A stretch of DNA of 64,000 nucleotides, taken from Pseudo-nitzschia pungens (lineage: Eukaryota; Bacillariophyta; Bacillariophyceae; Bacillariales; Bacillariaceae). A program made the translations under genes and the position numbers. The stretch is from contig CM074760.1 of NCBI GenBank assembly GCA_037355855.1, forward strand, positions 2,038,501-2,102,500, read 5' to 3'. Below are positions 10,764 through 21,179 of the stretch, in pieces (positions within the stretch are counted from its first letter, which is position 1; every line of letters starts with the position of its first letter). The notes under the pieces are model-generated. The model had not been told where the DNA came from, made no database searches, and saw nothing but the letters and a program-made list of their open reading frames with translations.

Positions 10764-12087
10764 TTAAATACAAGCATACTGGTTTTGACTGACGATCAAG
10801 GCAACAATCATGCCACTGCACAGAATATTTTGAAATGCAAAATAATCAATGTGAGTTGAAATGAGGAGCAGAACTTCGCCTCATTTTAATTCTTTGTCGA
10901 TACGTTACTTACTATAGTGCGAGGGCTTCGGAGAAGATGAGCATGATCAACATGCCAACGAAGAGTTTGTTCTGGTCCTCTGATCCACTAATGTCTTCGG
11001 TCATCCCTTCGGCAGCTTCTTCGCTGTCTGGAATGTTTGAGTATCCCTCCCTCTCGGCTCCTACCGGAAACAAGGTAACGGCCGATGCACGATATCCCAC
11101 GGAGCGGACTCCAAAATCGCCGACGATTCCGATGCAAATCCCCGCGCCCAGGCCTGAACATCCAGTGCATAGTCCGGCAGCTAGATGGGCCAGACCACTA
11201 AAAGTACTGTAAGAATTTTCTCGTTCGTTCGATGGTGTTGTGATAGATTGCCCAATGATGACTCCAACAATCAGGCCATAAATACCGATTACTGACGAAA
11301 CATAGTAGAATCGTTGTGTGTCGTATCGTTTTGTGTTGCGTTGGTGAATGAATTGTCGTGTAAATTTTTGAAACCCCGCCAAGTCAAAAAAATTCCCGAT
11401 CAAAAGCGTTAGCTCGGTCATTCAACGCAAAAAGCAACGAAAAAACATCTGTTCACGCAGTAAGCCTTAACTTACCTCCTGCCATAACGATAGGGATGAC
11501 ATTTTTCATGATAGAGGAGGGATGCCGAATGCCAGTGTAAATGATGGATTGCCCTGATTTCCATGTTCCAATCTGAATTGAATCGGATTGATTCAGCCAA
11601 GTAGCAAAGTCGACAAAACAGAAGTCACATGTTAGTTGTAATGCGTTTGACTGAAGATAGACTGCAACCAAACAGTGCTTGATTCGCAACTAGCATCGGA
11701 GACCCCACGAAGGGCATGCATAGATGTCGCATGGTGAAATGAAGCTCAACGCTTTCTGATCCGTTTCGCGACCTCCGGGAAATCAGGTGTTGGGGAAGCA
11801 AACTCAAACTTCGTCAAATATATATGTTACATCGAGTGTCATGTATTCAAGCATATCGATTTTTCTGTAAAAAAGATTCCCGCGTCCTCCCAGAGGCAAA
11901 TCTTTTGACGCGCCATGCCTCCACAAACCCAAGACACGAATAAATTAATCAACGATCCATGTCTTTCACCTTTACTCACTGCACTACCCCAATTGCTCAA
12001 ACAAACTGCTGATGCTACGCCCATGTATCCCAGAGCAGCAGCGTATGATGGACATTGTGCATCAACTGGTGGTCCTTGATCCACCAT
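10764..12087 (-). CDS. VMA3: V-type ATPase proteolipid subunit c (copy A), 4 exons
   Basis: Exons on the minus strand are 12087-11980, 11572-11476, 11291-10913 and 10815-10764. All have GT-AG borders and matching phases, giving 211 residues. The protein is the membrane rotor subunit that carries protons through Vo. Four membrane helices are visible; the key Glu is in TM4 ([18 protein letters not shown]). Motifs GSAIGTWKSG, IPIVMAGVIGIYGLIVGVII and GIVGDFGVR are typical of subunit c, not c''. Usual length is 155-165; the excess is an acidic loop between TM3 and TM4 containing SNIPDSEEAAEGMTEDISGS. It lies head-to-head with a second copy at 12699. Family identity is firm. Confidence 0.93.
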
Positions 12088-12698
12088 GATTACTTTACTG
12101 AATATTGAGGTCTTGTTGAAACAATGGGGAGACGACAGAGACGTTACACGGTAACTCGGCTCGCAGCAGTAAGAAAAAATTATGGTGGGAGGTATCAAAA
12201 CGATTGAGAGGGCGCAAAGGTAGATTCATTCATTCATTCATTCAGAGCGATCACAACTTGGTTTTTAGTCAAAAACCGGACATTTGATCGCGCACAAGTC
12301 CGTGATTCATTTCCGTTCCGGCGGGCTCGTGCGGCATCGCCGTAGCGAATAATTGTACGGTAAGCATCCCCGCTACACCACATTCGGGGGTTTCTAAAAT
12401 GGGGTAGATGAAATAACCTTTCAAGTTGCACCCTAAATTTCCTTCGTATATAAATATATTCATTCTCGATTATTTGATATGGACTGTCTCCCAATGAGGC
12501 TGGCGAGCTTTTGTATGGTTCTCTCTTACACTCTCATCAGCTTGTTTCAACGAATTCGCCTCAACGACAATAACCGAGGCATGAGCAAAATCAAAAGAGT
12601 GGCATCCTTTTCAAACTCGTCGACATTGCCGGAAGAGCCATTTTGTACACTACTTTTGCGCTGGTGAACTAGATCAAACAATATACTGAATAAACAAT
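12088..12698. promoter_or_regulatory. Shared spacer between divergent V-ATPase c genes
   Basis: About 610 bp separate the two ATGs of the head-to-head subunit c genes, so both promoters must lie here or overlap it. A CATT-type microsatellite (ATTCATTCATTCATTCATT) is at 12224-12243. Small open frames in it have no recognisable domain. Co-regulation is inferred from geometry only. Confidence 0.5.
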
Positions 12699-13651
12699 AT
12701 GACTGAGGTAGTAGCGGGATATGATATTTGTCCATCCTATGCGACTGTGTTGTAAGTCTGGGAGACGCCGGAATGACAGTCAAGTCGGACTCGAAGTAAC
12801 CGTTAGAGACTCAGGTCCGAAATTCGATAGTCGAAAGCGCGTGTGGGGAAGGAGTGTAGGCCAAAATAGATTCACCAGGATGGCAGATGGGATATTCATC
12901 AGTTATGAAACACAAGTGGAGTATAGCATGGCTCTAACGCTGTCGTTTTTTGTAACTCTGCGCGAATGAAAATGATCACATCACAGCGGATACTTGGGTG
13001 CGAGCGGGTGCATGATCCTCTCCAGTTGGGGTTCCGCTTGGGGAACCTGGAGAGCTGGATTGGGAGTATGCCACATGGGTATCGATCACCCCAAGGGAAT
13101 TATTAAGAACATTGTTCCTATCGTCATGGCTGGTGTTTTGGGTATCTATGGACTTATTGTTTCTGTTATTATTACGCAATCCATCTCGAGTCCCGGAGGA
13201 GATGGTTACAACACATACAGTGTGTTCAATGGATACGTCCACGTAAGTGCCATTGCTTTGTATGTTGGTTGTAAGTTTGTAGGTGGTACTTTCGTGCATT
13301 TCCAAATAGTCAGCTCACGATCTCCGTGATGGATGGTTCGATCTTCTTCTTCAGCTTGCGGCGGGCATGTGTTGTGGACTTTCGTGTCTAGCAGCCGGAG
13401 GCACTATTGGAATTATTGGTGATGCCGGAGTAAGAGGATTTGGTCTCAAGGCTGAAGGAGGACGAAAGTGGTTCTGGGCTGAAGATCAAGGCGAGGACGG
13501 TGGTGACTTTGGAGGAGCTGGCAATGCTGAAGCTTCGAACAAACTCTATGTTGGTATGCTTATTATGCTCATTTTTTCGGAAGCTCTTGCACTGTATGGA
13601 TTGATCGTTGCCCTTATCTTGAGTCAAAACCTCTACGTGTGCTCGGCATAA
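12699..13651 (+). CDS. VMA3: V-type ATPase proteolipid subunit c (copy B), 3 exons
   Basis: Exons 12699-12751, 12987-13242 and 13355-13651 join in phase to give 201 residues starting [20 protein letters not shown]. The tiny first exon was placed by its alignment with copy A (shared CPSYA and GY). TM2 signature [29 protein letters not shown] before the insert, and TM4 with its proton-carrying Glu ([20 protein letters not shown]) are intact. A Gly/acidic insert ([20 protein letters not shown]) lengthens the TM3-TM4 connection, as in copy A but with different sequence. Exon structure differs from copy A, so the duplication is not recent. Function is proton translocation in the vacuolar/endomembrane V-ATPase. 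Confidence 0.93.
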
Positions 13652-13977
13652 AAGATCGTATTTTAACTATCACACACACACAAACACATCTTAGCAATGC
13701 AATAACTGATCATTTTATAGTCGGAACAAATTATCTACTGAACCCACGAGCACTGTTGGAAGAAAGAAACCCATTTTTTTTGTAACATACGGTCTGTGCG
13801 AACGTTTAAAAGTGAATGGCTTGTGTTGCAGTTGCTTGCAAGGCAATGCGTACCGTCCAATGGTTCTTCAATCTCAATCTAGATAAGGTTCGGTTTTAGC
13901 AACTACTACTTCCTATGTTTTACGTATGAGGAATGTCATCGTACTAAGATCATCGAAGAATCCTCCTTCACGGAAAT

Positions 13978-15764
13978 TCAATTGCAGTTCATTTGTGCGA
14001 GTTCCGGGTGAGGAGTGAAACATTCGTAGAAATCGATAAAAAAGCAAGCAATAAAGCTCCAGACAAGAAACATACCTTCAACCCAATCTCCACCAAACCA
14101 CTTAACTAATGGGACGTGAATGAGTACTAAGAGTTGAGCAATCACAATCGTAGGTAACACCGATGAAAGCCACTTGAAGAAAGGGTGCTTGCTGAGTGGT
14201 CGTTCAAGGAGCATGACGATGCCCGTGTACGCAAAAAAGGCTGTTAGTCTACCAAGTTTGAATTCGTGGCATTCTTCGTCTTTCAAACATGTCCCGCCTC
14301 CACTATATTGCTCGTGGAAGATGCATGCGTAACAGTATTCATGATACAAACCAGACACTACAAATGTTACGAACATCGCAATCTTTCCGTCTTGGGAGCA
14401 TTTTTTAATCGGCTGGAATATTCCTCTCTACGCGATAAGTGTGAGAGGATGATAACGCATCGAACGAAAGTCAACAGAATGCCAAGGAGAAAGAAAAAGA
14501 CGATATTTTGGTCAGTTGATGGCAAGTATTCGGAATTTCTTGGCTGAGTTAGCATGAACATACCTTCAAAATAAAATGTATATGTTTATTCCAACGTTTC
14601 GCCCAAAAATCTGTTGGCGTCTTGCTTTTTGTGAGAGGGGAATCGAAGATCTTGTGGGTGGCCAACCCTTTGAGGTTTTCTCCAAAGGCGTTTGCTTCGA
14701 AAAGATTATTCAGCGTAAAATACAATAGGACTTCACCAGTTGCGTTGAGATTTTGACAACGAAAAAGAGTTGTGAGAAACAACGAAATGGCCTGTTCACA
14801 TTGATTGTTGTTCAAACCAGACAGAGGGACCCATGAAAAGTAGTATTTTCTTACTTGTAAGACAATATGAATTGAAAAGATGGCCTTGAGAGAATAAATC
14901 TTTGGACAAGCTAAATCTTGTGAACTCCACCCTGTCTTCAAAAGGTTTGAAGTCAAAATGCATTAGAAGGGAAAGAACTATTGAAAGCGCTACAATTGAA
15001 AAGGCGTTCCATGAATGATCGAATAAGCTTCGTTGAAGTGATCTTCTGCACTTTTGCTGGCTTTCTATTCCATACATATGGAGCCTGTGCCCAGTCCATC
15101 ATTGTGATGTGGTTGTAAAATCAGCAGTAACGAGTGTTGTGATAAGTTTTTCTCAGAAACAATTAGGCGACAATAGCAGAAGAGTGTACTCATCGTTCAC
15201 AGTTGATCGCAGTACGTACAGGATTGGTGTAGTAACTACAGTAGTTCCAGATTGATACTTCTACCACATCGGGCGACGTTCCGTACATGGCTTCGATGCA
15301 ACGAAAAAAAACGACAGTCATTACAGAAGAAGGACCTGAACAAATCACTCTTTGCCTAATTTATTTCATTTACCGAGAAAGTTGATCAGACAAGTGGTAA
15401 ACATGCATCACCAAAAAACGACAACGAAAGGAACCATGATTTGATCCATTCAGACATACCTTATCTGTAAAGTGCCGAGCAAGTAGAAGGGAAACCAAAG
15501 AGACAACGGGATCACGAAGCCCCAACCGATTAAGTACGATCCAAATGTTCCTCTCCTCTTGACAATCACCTCGTAGATGAAGCAAGCGAAACAAACTTGA
15601 ATTGCTGTTGCCACGAGGCTTAGTAGGATTAACTGCTTCCACGGTGCTGCGTTTGGAGCATATAAAGAAAAAGATCCGTCTACGTGCGGCATTCCGAGCG
15701 TTAGAATCGGTTCTTGGTCAACGTCGAAGTCTTGAGCGAACTGGTTCGTTAGAAAGTCACGCAT
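13978..15764 (-). CDS. MBOAT / wax-synthase-like membrane acyltransferase, multi-exon
   Basis: Minus-strand exons that fit by homology and phase are 15764-15460, 15355-15220, about 15084-14855, 14791-14564 and 14427-13978. The last two carry the hallmark region: TPTDFWAKRWNKHIH, then FVTFVVSGLYHEY with the catalytic His of MBOAT O-acyltransferases, in the style of plant wax synthases and sterol acyltransferases. Exon 2 encodes RCIEAMYGTSPDVVEVSIWN. Several membrane helices are evident. The third exon does not stay in one frame: it opens in one frame (APYVWNRKPAKVQKI) and must leave in another (KIYSLKAIFSIHIVLQ), so it hides a short extra intron or a lesion. Likely reaction is acyl-CoA transfer to a lipid alcohol in the ER; substrate unknown. 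Confidence 0.72.
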
Positions 15765-15990
15765 CTTCGATTGAAATTTCGATCACTTGATTTTTCTTCA
15801 ATGTTGCAACGGTACGAAATGGTATCCCTGTTATCGCAATAATGGAAAGAATTGTTGGGGTTGATCGGAAAAACAATATTAAAAATACTTCGTACTACGA
15901 TTAAATACGAAGTAACCTTACGTAGTAGTAGTAATGTTGTTTTTCCGCGGGAAACTAAAACCGGGAAACTAAAAATAGTTGTTTTTAGTT

Positions 15991-16111
15991 CACGTAATTA
16001 ATTAATTACGTACGTAATTAATTAATTACGTACGTAATTAATATTACGTACGATTGGATTTAATTACGTACGATTGAAGTTAATTACGTACGATTGAAGA
16101 TTAATTACGTA
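15991..16111. repeat. TTAATTACGTACG subrepeats, left arm
   Basis: Repeated units of TTAATTAATTACGTACG, then three spaced units of the type TTAATTACGTACGATTG. The core ATTACGTACGTAAT is itself palindromic, so the arm can form local hairpins as well as pair with the right arm. Confidence 0.85.
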
Positions 16112-16400
16112 ACTATGTGGCTTAAATAGGTAAAGTAGCCAATTTAATGACGCAATAATAATTTAAATATGCCCTATATCAATGTAAAACATAAGCCTTT
16201 TATTAGAGCCTCCAAATTGCATGCGCCTTTTGAAGTGCCGCTAACAGCCACATAAATGTACTTAAGTTTATCAACGTAGCGCTTTGGCTATTTTTTAAGT
16301 ACCAATAAATGGCGCCACTTAGAGGTGCTGAGTGAATGAGCCAATCAAAAAATTCGATTTTCCAGTACAAATTGTACAGGGATTTATGTAGAAAAAAAAT

Positions 16401-17130
16401 TAATACAGGGGAACAGCAAGCAGTAACGCATCGCGTCGATAATACAGTGGGGGGACAGCAAGCAGCAACGCGTCGATAATACAGGGGGGGGGGACAGCAA
16501 GCAGCAACGCGTCCATAATACAGGGGGGGGGGGACAGCAAGCAGCAACGCGTCGATAATACAGGGGGGGACAGCAAGCAGCAGGAACGCGTCGATAATAC
16601 AGGGGGGGGGGACAGCAAGCAGCAAGCAGGAACGCGTCGATAATACAGGGGGGGGGGACAGCAAGCAGCAAGCAGGAACGCGTCGATAATACAGGGGGGG
16701 GGGACAGCAAGCAGCAAGCAGGACAGCAAGCAGCAAGCAGCAACGCGTCGATAATACAGGGGGGGGACAGCAAGCAGCAGCAACGCGTCGATAATACAGG
16801 GGGGGGGGACAGCAAGCAGCAAGCAGGAACGCGTCGATAATACAGGGGGGGGGGACAGCAAGCAGCAAGCAGGAACGCGTCGATAATACAGGGGGACAGC
16901 AAGCAGGAACGCGTTGATAATACAGGGGGGGGACAGCAAGCAGGAACGCGTCGATAATACAGGGGGGGGACAGCAAGCAGGAACGCGTCGATAATACAGG
17001 GGGACAGCAAGCAGCGACGAGCAGCAGCAACGCTTCGATAATACAGGGGGGGACAGCAAGCAGCAAGCAGCAACGCGTCGATAATACAGGGGGGACAGCA
17101 AGCAGCAAGCAGCAAGGCGTCGATAATACA
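16401..17130. repeat. GC-rich minisatellite with G-runs (about 17 units)
   Basis: Roughly 17 units of 36-54 bp with consensus ACAGCAAGCAGCAACGCG, TCGATAATACAG and a run of 4 to 11 G. Copy variants differ in G-run length and in how many AGCAAGC modules they carry. On the minus strand all three frames stay open through much of it and encode CIIDA/LLAVPP repeats, an effect of the repeat and not evidence of a gene. Confidence 0.95.
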
Positions 17131-17626
17131 AGCGGCGCCTTTACTGGTAACGGTACCGTAAATCACTAGAGCTGAGTACGGTACTCGTACGAATAAGTGG
17201 CTGTCAGCGCCACTTTAAACGGCGCCGTTACTGGCACCGGTACTGTAAGATTTAAAGCAGGAATTAGTACCGTAACGTACCGTCAGGTACGTACGAATAA
17301 GTGGCTGTCAGGGCCACTTTTAACCAGGCGCCATTTAAAGTGGCGCTGACAGCCACTTACTAGTGCAAGTGGCGAAGCAATTTGGAGGCTTTAATAAAAG
17401 GTTTAAGTTTTACATTGATAAAGGGCATATAGTACGTAAGTTACCGGTATAAGTGGCTATTAGCGGCACTTTGATTGGCGCGTATACCTTATACGTCTAT
17501 AGTATCTTGGCTTAAAAAATAGCCAAAGCGCTAACTTGAGAGGCTTTAGTAAATTTTTATTATGTTATTATCCAATTATCTAATTATGATATAAGCCACT
17601 TAAGAGCTTAAATGTGAAATCGTGCG

Positions 17627-17764
17627 TAATTAAATCCAATCGTACGTAATTAAATCCAATCGTACGTAATTAAATCTAATCGTACGTAATATTAATTACG
17701 TACGTAATTAATTAATTACGTACGTAATTAATTAATTACGTAAGTAATTAATTAATTACGTAAA
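17627..17764. repeat. CGTACGTAATTAA subrepeats, right arm
   Basis: Mirror counterpart of the left arm: three units of CGTACGTAATTAAATCCAAT type, then CGTACGTAATTAATTAATTA units, in inverted orientation. This order is the reverse complement of the left arm and supports one foldback element. Confidence 0.85.
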
Positions 17765-17791
17765 AAAAAACCAATTTTTAGTTTCCCGGTT

Positions 17792-18979
17792 CCCCCTTTT
17801 TTTAAATTTGAATCGTTGAGATTTTTTCATGAACGTTACTTATCTCGTTCTACCGGTACGTATTACGTAGTAATACGTAAATCACACGATGATATATGTA
17901 CTATGTACGGTAAGTTCATACGTATCATTTTGAAAAAACTTAACCTATGATCAAAACATGAGAACAACACATTCTTACCAGTAACCTTAATCTTACGTTC
18001 GAGTAAGTTACGGCAGTAAGGTTTAGTAGGTGTTGGCAATCGTAAGTCATGTTTAATTGAAGAGTGGTCGTCGTGCAAGATGAATTACGGCATGTTGTTG
18101 AGAATGCACGAATTACGAGTTCTCAGTATCCAATGCCACTTGTAGTCGGACAGACGGCACTACAAGGTTATATGAACATTTGAATCAGATATACGAGTCT
18201 GGTTATTCCGGGAATGTTTTTTACCTAAGATATGAACGCCTAAAAACGTAATATGTAATTCCGGGAATCACTCATTTCCGTTCCTTTTTACGTTGGTTGC
18301 TGGCAGTTGTGTTGTGTTTTGAAAGCAGGTGGCAAAGATGTCGTCTGTAAACAACCCATACCAGTATCCTTTACTACTACACAATCAACAAGCGAATGAG
18401 GATGATACCGTAACCTTACAGTATTTCTCAAAAAAAAACAATTGACAGCACAGAACACATAATAAATGCTGTCTCCATTCTCCATTCACTAGTAGCAGTA
18501 ATTACTACTAGTAGTAAAGGTACTACTGATAATTAGAACGTCTTCAGTACCTTCCTCGTGACCAAGTTTTAGATCAACCTTCAAGTTACTTTGAGCCCTC
18601 ATCAGAGAACAAAACACATCATAGAAGGAGTTAAGTTCTGGCTTCACACTAATCAAAAGCTTTCATGTGGAAAAAATGGCATTGAATTCATGGATTGTAT
18701 ATCTCGGCATACTGATAACACATACTAAACCATTCCACAAACGTTCGTAATATGCTGACTGTCCATCTGATACATCCAACAAAGAATGGCACTATAACTC
18801 CGTACAAAGCAACAAAATATGGCATCTCAAAGATGTCAAAGAAAGCTTAAAACTATTTTTTGTTCCAACACCAGTTGCAGAAGTGCCCCTTCTCTTTGAC
18901 AGAGTATAAATCATTCGAAGCGCGTTCTGATTCCCATACATCATAAACTGATTGAACTTCGTATGCGCCGATGATGAAA
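17792..18979. other. Spacer right of the foldback element
   Basis: AT-rich sequence without a supported gene. Minus-strand frames at 17863-18078 and 18288-18485 are short and featureless. It contains several TACGTA, ACTAGTAGT and GGTAAG-type short motifs that recur in other spacers of this window. Confidence 0.4.
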
Positions 18980-19741
18980 TTAATCATAATGTCCCAATTC
19001 CTGCATCTTCATCAGGAACTGGATTGCACGGGATCGTCTTGCGATCTCGATTGGTGTGCTATCCGCCCCTTTCATTCGCATATTTGGATCGTGTCCCGCT
19101 TTTACTAGCGCTTCACCTCCAATAGCAAGATTGTTACTCGCCATGCGGTGGAGAGCTGTGTAACCGTATGTGTCTTGGGCATATATGTCCGCCTTTGCAT
19201 TAATCAATACCTGGGTGGCAAGTTGACCCTTCTGTGACATTCCGCAGATGTGTAATGGTCGTGCTCCACCAGTCGAAATTTCTTCCTTCAATTCTGGATG
19301 GTCAGCGAGAATCTCTGCGACCTTTTCTGGACCTGCATGAATTGCTCTTCCCATAAAAGAATATCCACCACCTGCATAGACTGGACCGGGACGATTGTTA
19401 TGATTTTGATATTGTTCTCCGATCACAACGTTTCCGTCGGCGTCGATCTTTACACGACCGCCATATATACCTGGACCTACTGTGTCGGCATATGGGTCAA
19501 AACCCTCAGGATCTGTTGAGCCAGGTATCCCATACTTCTCTGCCATCCCCTTCGCGTACGGATCAAAATCTATTCGAACGCCGTCTTTGCGGTAATATTC
19601 CATAGTGTCTTGTTCTTGATTTGCGTTTACAGACGAAAGGATAGTTAGAGAACAACCGCAACCACTACTGCACTTCGGTGTAATCGACAGCAAAGAAAAA
19701 GAACGTGGCAACACTGCAAGGAGAAGTAATGATCGAATCAT
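18980..19741 (-). CDS. Secreted or organelle-targeted ankyrin-repeat protein
   Basis: Intronless 253-residue protein starting with a hydrophobic signal-like segment (MIRSLLLLAVLPRSFSLLS). A conserved-looking middle has DFDPYAKGMAEKYGIPGST and GFDPYADTVGPGIYGG, a short internal repeat of the FDPYA motif. The C-terminal 120 residues hold two to three ankyrin repeats: ARPLHICGMSQKGQLATQVL, DTYGYTALHRMASNN, GHDPNMRMKGADSTPIEIA. Ankyrin repeats mediate protein binding. The N-terminus suggests the secretory route or a plastid of secondary origin, but I see no clear Ala-Phe cleavage motif. Partner and function unknown. Confidence 0.8.
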   Translation of the reverse strand: MIRSLLLLAVLPRSFSLLSITPKCSSGCGCSLTILSSVNANQEQDTMEYYRKDGVRIDFDPYAKGMAEKYGIPGSTDPEGFDPYADTVGPGIYGGRVKIDADGNVVIGEQYQNHNNRPGPVYAGGGYSFMGRAIHAGPEKVAEILADHPELKEEISTGGARPLHICGMSQKGQLATQVLINAKADIYAQDTYGYTALHRMASNNLAIGGEALVKAGHDPNMRMKGADSTPIEIARRSRAIQFLMKMQELGHYD

Positions 19742-20483
19742 TGGATCTGATCCAGAAGTTCAATGATCTCTTTCACTTTACACAACGACAACAGCTGTAA
19801 AAATGCCGTTCCCAGAATAATGGTTTGGCGGAGAGAGAAGCATGAGCAGGTCACCGCCACAAGAGGGAGGATAGATGTGAAACAGTAAATCTTTCATGCG
19901 CTGACTGTTTTTCTTCTGCGGCAGTAAGCGATGATCAATCTTCGTTTATTCAGAGTGAGTCACAAAAAAGTCACGACCGAAATAATACCGAAGAAACGGA
20001 ACCAGTCACTAACGAGTGCGAGTCGTACGGGTACTCGAACATGAAGGCTGAACGTACTACGAGTAGTACCGGTACGACATCACAGTCGCATTCCTGTCTT
20101 CTCTAAAAGCGTTTTTACGTTTTTACGATGGATCACATTTCACAAACCGTGACTCTGGGCCATATTACGATCAATTTTACGATGACGTCATCCGTCATTA
20201 ATTGTCTTGCCTACTGTACATGTTAGGATAATTAAAGCGTGTTAAAATTACGGTGTTGCGTCAAGATCCAGGTCAGCATTCACAGTCAGAAAAATTTCGA
20301 AATCCTTTTGTCATCCTCGAAATTTGAGCCACCAGCACGATCTCGTACAAGTACCGGTACTCGTACAGTGAAGTGAACGCATACGTTACAAACGTACAGG
20401 AACAGTTCTCACCTCCTTCGGCGGCAACCAACTTGCGGTAGACGCACATCGTCGTCACAACAATTATTCGATTCCTTTGCAAA
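19742..20483. other. Divergent spacer, ankyrin gene to glutaredoxin-like gene
   Basis: No gene seen. It holds the 5' regions of two divergent genes and short palindromic TACCGGTACTCGTAC-like strings at about 20060-20080 and 20350-20370. Confidence 0.4.
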
Positions 20484-21029
20484 ATGAAGTACACCATCGC
20501 TACCCTTCTCGTTGCCCTTCCAGCCTCCATGGCACTGTCCGCCGAGGCTCCGACCCGCAATCCTTCGCCGGTCATCAAGGCCATGGCAAACGGAATGACG
20601 CTCTTGAAGCCCGTCTTCGGAGTCGAGGCGAAGCTTCAAGCTTCTGTCCTCGGAGGCAGTGTGGACGAGCTCGAAGTCTCGCAAGAAATTGCCGCCGAGA
20701 TTCAATCCGATGACGTTGTCATCTACACCTATGGTCTTTCTCCATTCTCTACCGAAGCAACTGCTATCTTGGATGCTTCTGGATGCAACTACAACAAGAT
20801 CGAATTGGGGGCTGAATGGTTTTTGTTGAACGGGAAGGATTCGGTAAAGCGCGTCCTTCTTTCGGAATTTGCTGAAAACGGAGCAACATCCCTCCCCAAG
20901 GTTTTCGTGAAGGGACAATGCATTGGAGGATGTGCCGAGCTTGCCGAAAGTGTCTCGTCTGGAGCATTCGATGAGCTCCTGAAGAAGAGTGGCTCGTCAC
21001 CGAAGAAGAGCTTCCTCCCTTTCTTCTGA
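20484..21029 (+). CDS. Glutaredoxin-like protein lacking the active-site cysteines
   Basis: Intronless 181-residue protein with an N-terminal signal peptide (MKYTIATLLVALPASMALS). From about residue 77 it follows a glutaredoxin fold: DDVVIYTYGLSPFSTEATAI, then TSLPKVFVKGQCIGGCAEL, matching the TVPxIFI and GGxxD/E glutathione-binding segments. At the place of the CPYC active site it reads SPFS, so both redox cysteines are replaced by serine. The remaining cysteines (GQCIGGCAE and SGCNYN) are elsewhere. The protein probably cannot act as a dithiol oxidoreductase and may bind glutathione or act structurally. It is targeted to the secretory pathway or plastid. Fold call moderate to strong. Confidence 0.75.
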   Translation: MKYTIATLLVALPASMALSAEAPTRNPSPVIKAMANGMTLLKPVFGVEAKLQASVLGGSVDELEVSQEIAAEIQSDDVVIYTYGLSPFSTEATAILDASGCNYNKIELGAEWFLLNGKDSVKRVLLSEFAENGATSLPKVFVKGQCIGGCAELAESVSSGAFDELLKKSGSSPKKSFLPFF

Positions 21030-21179
21030 AATTGAGAAATCACTGTACACTATAAAATATAATTTCAACGAAACAGCTTAACCCATTCGTAGCTATAGTG
21101 GTAGGCACGATTCGAACGGATCTTATGTTGCGAAAACGTGCATTCACAGAAACTCAATCCTCGATCTGGAAGAGACGTC

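Larger units (their letters stand above)
15959..17791. mobile_element. Foldback-type element with long inverted ends
   Basis: About 1.83 kb bounded by long, repetitive, inverted ends. Exact inverted matches I can place are CCGGGAAACTAAAAAT at 15961-15976 against 17774-17789, CTTTGGCTATTTTTTAAG at 16282-16299 against 17511-17528, and GCCTCCAAATTGC at 16208-16220 against 17377-17389. Between the outer and middle pairs lie many copies of AATTACGTACG/CGTACGTAATT in both arms. The centre is a G-run minisatellite. There is no transposase. Subrepeated long TIRs around a non-coding core resemble foldback elements or a non-autonomous DNA transposon. I could not identify a target-site duplication. Confidence 0.72.

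Noticed and set aside
16401..17130. CRISPR-like repeat array
   Set aside because: Units are contiguous with variable G-runs, there are no unique spacers, and the host is a eukaryote.
16203..17166. Three overlapping minus-strand frames of 240-300 codons with CIIDA/LLAVPP repeats
   Set aside because: They arise from the minisatellite, are open in all three frames and have no non-repeat protein sequence.
21095..21125. tRNA B-box-like GTTCGAATC on the minus strand
   Set aside because: No A-box or cloverleaf partner upstream; it lies in the convergent 3' flank of two genes.
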